A DNA stretch of 52,742 nt, from assembly GCA_031081675.1 (NCBI GenBank), contig JAVHLZ010000017.1, positions 1 to 52,742 of the forward strand, in the 5' to 3' direction. The position numbers and the translations under genes were made by a program. Under the pieces are notes generated by a model. The model did no database searches. It was not told the DNA's origin and saw nothing but the letters and a program-made list of their open reading frames with translations. This document shows positions 50,168-52,742 of this stretch, piece after piece (the first letter of the stretch is position 1; the number at the start of each line of letters is the position of its first letter). Source of the DNA: Armatimonadota bacterium (lineage in GTDB: Bacteria > Sysuimicrobiota > Sysuimicrobiia > Sysuimicrobiales > Kaftiobacteriaceae).

Positions 50168-51808
50168 ATGAACACGGATCCCGTCACCGTCGAGGTCGTT
50201 CGAAATGCCCTCACCTTCGCTGCCGAGGAGATGGGGGTGGCACTGCGCAACAGTTCCTACTCCCACAATATCAAGGAGCGCATGGACCACTCCTGCGCTC
50301 TATTCGATGCGGGTGGAAGGCTCATCGCCCAGGCCGAGCACATCCCCGTGCACCTGGGCTCCCTCCCCTGGGGTGTGAGGAACACCCTGGAGTACCTGGC
50401 GAGGGAACGGATCGCCCTGGAGGAGGGCGATGCGATCCTGCTCAACGACCCTCACCTTGCGGGGACGCACCTGAACGACCTCACCCTCCTCACCCCTGTC
50501 TTCGTGGGCGGGCGGATCGTGGCCTACGCCGCCAACAAGGCCCATCATGTGGACGTGGGAGGCCGCGCGCCGGGGAGCATCACGGGGGACGCCGCCGAAC
50601 TGTTCCAGGAGGGCGTTGTGGTCCCGCCCGTCAAGCTTCTGCGCGCAGGAGAGCTCTCCCGTGACGTGCTGGCGATCCTTTGCAGCAACGTCCGGGCCCC
50701 TGACATCACCCTCGGGGATCTCCGCGCGCAGATCGCCGCCAACAACCTGGGGGCGCGCCGGGTGGTCGATCTCGTCGGGCGGTACGGACTGGAGGTTCTG
50801 CAGGCGACCTGGGAGGAGATCATCGCCCACACCGAGAGGCTGGCCAGGGGGGATCTCGGTCGCCTCCCCAACGGGATCTATCGCGCGGAAGACTGCCTGG
50901 AGGACATCGGCGTCAGGGACGAGCCCGCGTGGATTCGCGCCTCGATTACGGTGGAGAAAGGCCGGGTTCATGTGGACTTCACGGGGACCTCCGCCCAGGT
51001 GGAGGCCCCCCTCAACGCTGTCTTCGGTGTCACCCTTTCGGCGGTGTACTTTGTCATCAAGTGCATCCTCGATCCCTCCATCCCCATGAATGAGGGGGTT
51101 CTGCGGGCCGTGACGGTGACCGCACCCGAGGGCACGCTGGTGAACCCCCAGCGCCCGGCACCCGTGGCGGGCGGCAATCTGGAGACATCCCAGCGCATCG
51201 CCGATGTCCTCTTCCGGGCCCTCGCCCAGGCCATTCCCGACCGCATCCCCGCCGCCAGCAACGGAAGCATGAACAATGTCATGGCCGGAGGCCGTGATCC
51301 CGTGCGACAGCGGTCCTGGGTCTATTACGAGACCATCGGCGGGGGTTCGGGCGGGAGGCCTGGTCAGGACGGCGTGGACGGGATCCACTGCAACATGACC
51401 AATACCCTCAACACACCCATCGAGGCCATGGAGCAGTATTATCCCGTGCGGTTCGAGCGCTACGAAATCCGCCCCGGCACAGGCGGGCGGGGGCGGTGGA
51501 GGGGAGGGTGCGGGATCGAGCGCTCCTGGACGCTCCTGGGCCCGTCCGCCACGGTCTCCATCCTCACGGAGCGGACGAAGATCCCGCCGTGGGGTCTCGC
51601 CGGCGGGGAACCCGGGGGGTTAGGCGAGCACTGGATACGCAGGAAGGACGGCCGGTGGGAGAGACTTCCCGGAAAGGGGACATTCACCCTCCGAGAGGGA
51701 GATACGCTCGTGATCCGGACCCCCGGGGGAGGCGGCTACGGCGACCCCGCACAGCGTGACCCGGCCCTGATCGAGCGTGACCGTGCCAACGGCCTTATGC
51801 CAGTCTAG
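50168..51808 (+). CDS. Hydantoinase B/oxoprolinase family protein, subunit B
   Basis: The product has 546 residues from ATG 50168 (MNTDPVTVEVVRNALTFAAE), with GGAGG six bases upstream; the open frame before it is unlikely coding. Typical blocks are SYSHNIKERMDHSCALFD, LNDPHLAGTHLNDLTLLTP, VAGGNLETSQRIADV and the C-terminal GGGGYGDPAQRDP. It is the catalytic partner of subunit A, separated by 146 bases that hold no gene I can support. No racemase or carbamoylase is encoded here. A transposon end follows within three bases of the stop. Confidence 0.93.
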   Translation: MNTDPVTVEVVRNALTFAAEEMGVALRNSSYSHNIKERMDHSCALFDAGGRLIAQAEHIPVHLGSLPWGVRNTLEYLARERIALEEGDAILLNDPHLAGTHLNDLTLLTPVFVGGRIVAYAANKAHHVDVGGRAPGSITGDAAELFQEGVVVPPVKLLRAGELSRDVLAILCSNVRAPDITLGDLRAQIAANNLGARRVVDLVGRYGLEVLQATWEEIIAHTERLARGDLGRLPNGIYRAEDCLEDIGVRDEPAWIRASITVEKGRVHVDFTGTSAQVEAPLNAVFGVTLSAVYFVIKCILDPSIPMNEGVLRAVTVTAPEGTLVNPQRPAPVAGGNLETSQRIADVLFRALAQAIPDRIPAASNGSMNNVMAGGRDPVRQRSWVYYETIGGGSGGRPGQDGVDGIHCNMTNTLNTPIEAMEQYYPVRFERYEIRPGTGGRGRWRGGCGIERSWTLLGPSATVSILTERTKIPPWGLAGGEPGGLGEHWIRRKDGRWERLPGKGTFTLREGDTLVIRTPGGGGYGDPAQRDPALIERDRANGLMPV

Positions 51809-51810
51809 GT

Positions 51811-52742
51811 TGTCAAGTTCCGGAAGGGTGTTGACACCTTGCTCATGAGGAGACCTCCTTGCGATGCATGAAGAGCTCGCCAGGGGTACGACCTCGAGTC
51901 CGATACCCCAGGTGGGGACGGTGGTAGTTGTAGAACGTCAGGTAGCGATCCAGAGCGTCCTGCATGGCCGCCACGCGGGTGAAGAAGCGTCGGCGAAACT
52001 CCAGGCGCCACAGTTCGCCCAGAATGGTGCCTTGCAGGCGCTCGACGAAGCCGTTGGTCCAGGCATGGCGGGGTTGGGTCCGCGTGTGCTGGATCCCCAG
52101 CGCCCGACAGGCCTGATCGAACGCCCCCCGGTACTCGCTGCCCTGATCGGTCAGGACCCGCTGGATGACCCAGCCCGCGCCCCGATAGGTCGGCTCCACT
52201 CGGCTGGTCAGGAAGCGGGCTGCCGCCCGGGCCGAGAACTCGGTCGACACCTCGGCGATGGCATACGAGCATGCCGCATCGCAGGCGGTGTACTGCCAGA
52301 CTTTGCCGACCCCCTTGAGCTTGCCGATGTAGAACGTATCGACACAGACCACTTCGCCGGGACGGCGCGCTGCGATGTGCCGGGCCTGCTGCGCCAGCCA
52401 GCGACGTGTCCGGTCGGTCAACAACCCCGCACTCTGGGCACTGTGGATCTCCAGCACGGCCAGGCGTTCCCAGCGGGTTTGCAGCCCGCGGCGGCGCAGC
52501 AGGCGGTAGATCGTCGTCGGGGCCACCCGCAGCCCGCCCTGCTCCGGTCGCGCCAGCTGGGCGGCCACTCGGGCCGGCCCCCATGTCGGCCAGGCGAGGG
52601 CGAGCGCCAGGATGGCGCGCTCCTCCTGCGCGGTCAGGGTGGGGGGCCGACCGCGTCGGGGCCCCTGGCGGCGGGGATGCAAGCCATCGGGGCCGTAGGC
52701 CACGTACCGTTTCCGCCAGCGGTAGAACAGGGTGCGGGAGAT
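51811..52742 (-). mobile_element. IS481/IS3-like insertion sequence, incomplete at right edge
   Basis: The element probably begins at TGTCAAGTTCCGG (51811), two bases after the hydantoinase B stop. TGTCAA at 51811-51816 and TTGACA at 51831-51836 form an inverted pair near this end. The transposase gene fills the rest, and the other terminus lies beyond the window, so target duplication cannot be checked. Confidence 0.65.
51843..52742 (-). CDS. DDE transposase (rve integrase core), N-terminus outside window
   Basis: At least 299 residues, open through the right edge (ISRTLFYRWRKRY continues upstream of the first GTG at 52703). An HTH region (GRPPTLTAQEERAILALAL; TTIYRLLRRRGL) is followed by the integrase core with the DDE triad: Asp in VVCVDTFYIGK, Asp in VLTDQGSEYRGAF and Glu in TNGFVERLQGTIL. 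The C-terminal YLTFYNYHRPHLGYRTRGRT is standard for IS481/IS3 transposases. No frameshift or internal stop is seen. Confidence 0.9.
   Translation of the reverse strand: MSRTLFYRWRKRYVAYGPDGLHPRRQGPRRGRPPTLTAQEERAILALALAWPTWGPARVAAQLARPEQGGLRVAPTTIYRLLRRRGLQTRWERLAVLEIHSAQSAGLLTDRTRRWLAQQARHIAARRPGEVVCVDTFYIGKLKGVGKVWQYTACDAACSYAIAEVSTEFSARAAARFLTSRVEPTYRGAGWVIQRVLTDQGSEYRGAFDQACRALGIQHTRTQPRHAWTNGFVERLQGTILGELWRLEFRRRFFTRVAAMQDALDRYLTFYNYHRPHLGYRTRGRTPGELFMHRKEVSS

Overview
The window is about 53 kb of very GC-rich bacterial chromosome (roughly 70% G+C by eye). It holds about 49 protein genes or gene remnants and one tRNA. I cannot name the organism. The high GC, the frequent GTG starts, promoters made of a -10 box plus a GG discriminator, a CCA-encoding tRNA and the many solute ABC transporters would fit a lineage such as Sysuimicrobiota (CSP1-3), Armatimonadota, Chloroflexota or a similar soil or thermal group. 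That placement is inference only.

Layout. 1-1.1 kb: a DoxX-family fragment and a truncated helix-hairpin-helix protein, both looking like debris; 1041-1251 shows nothing. 1.2-6.1 kb (minus): a complete BMP-type nucleoside-like ABC transporter (binding protein, double ATPase, two permeases) followed by a DUF167 gene. 6.1-7.0 kb: an array of seven GGGGACAGTCCCC palindromes, then a gene split by a frameshift at a T6 run. 7.1-11 kb (minus): stand-alone CoaB, GlyA, a MOSC protein, and a phage-like holin/endolysin pair. 11.2-16 kb: PP-loop enzyme, nitroreductase, ZIP metal transporter, SLC13/TrkA-C permease, tRNA-Ser(UGA) and a YHS-domain remnant. 16.2-22.3 kb: Yip1-like membrane protein, HAD hydrolase, pyrroline-5-carboxylate dehydrogenase, a degenerate GGDEF protein, a histone-H1-like peptide and an M42 peptidase. 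22.4-32.2 kb: a large cyclase/AAA/TPR regulator, SixA-like phosphatase, phytoene-desaturase-like oxidoreductase, an alpha-oxoamine synthase, and an SDR coupled to a class III aminotransferase.

32.4-36.9 kb is a tightly coupled peptide-type ABC operon (two permeases, binding protein) ending in an acetamidase/formamidase, with no ATPase genes. 37-38.6 kb holds a secreted beta-propeller and a secreted trypsin-like protease, then a decayed cupredoxin. 39.1-44.3 kb is HisD followed by a branched-chain-type ABC system whose LivM and LivG are fused; LivF is absent. 44.3-46.8 kb has a 60-residue basic protein, a VWA protein and an AmmeMemoRadiSam radical SAM enzyme. The right end (46.8-52.7 kb) looks rearranged: an aldehyde dehydrogenase missing its N-terminus abuts hydantoinase A/B genes of visibly different composition, followed directly by an IS481/IS3-like transposase running off the edge.

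The overall theme is uptake and catabolism of amines, amides and amino acids (BMP, Dpp, Liv, P5C dehydrogenase, class III aminotransferase, formamidase, hydantoinase). Points that deserve attention are the palindrome array, the leaderless-type promoters, the TTCAAC-type repeats at gene ends (one forms a 23-bp inverted repeat carrying both stop codons of a convergent pair), the isolated lysis cassette, and several degenerate signalling domains.
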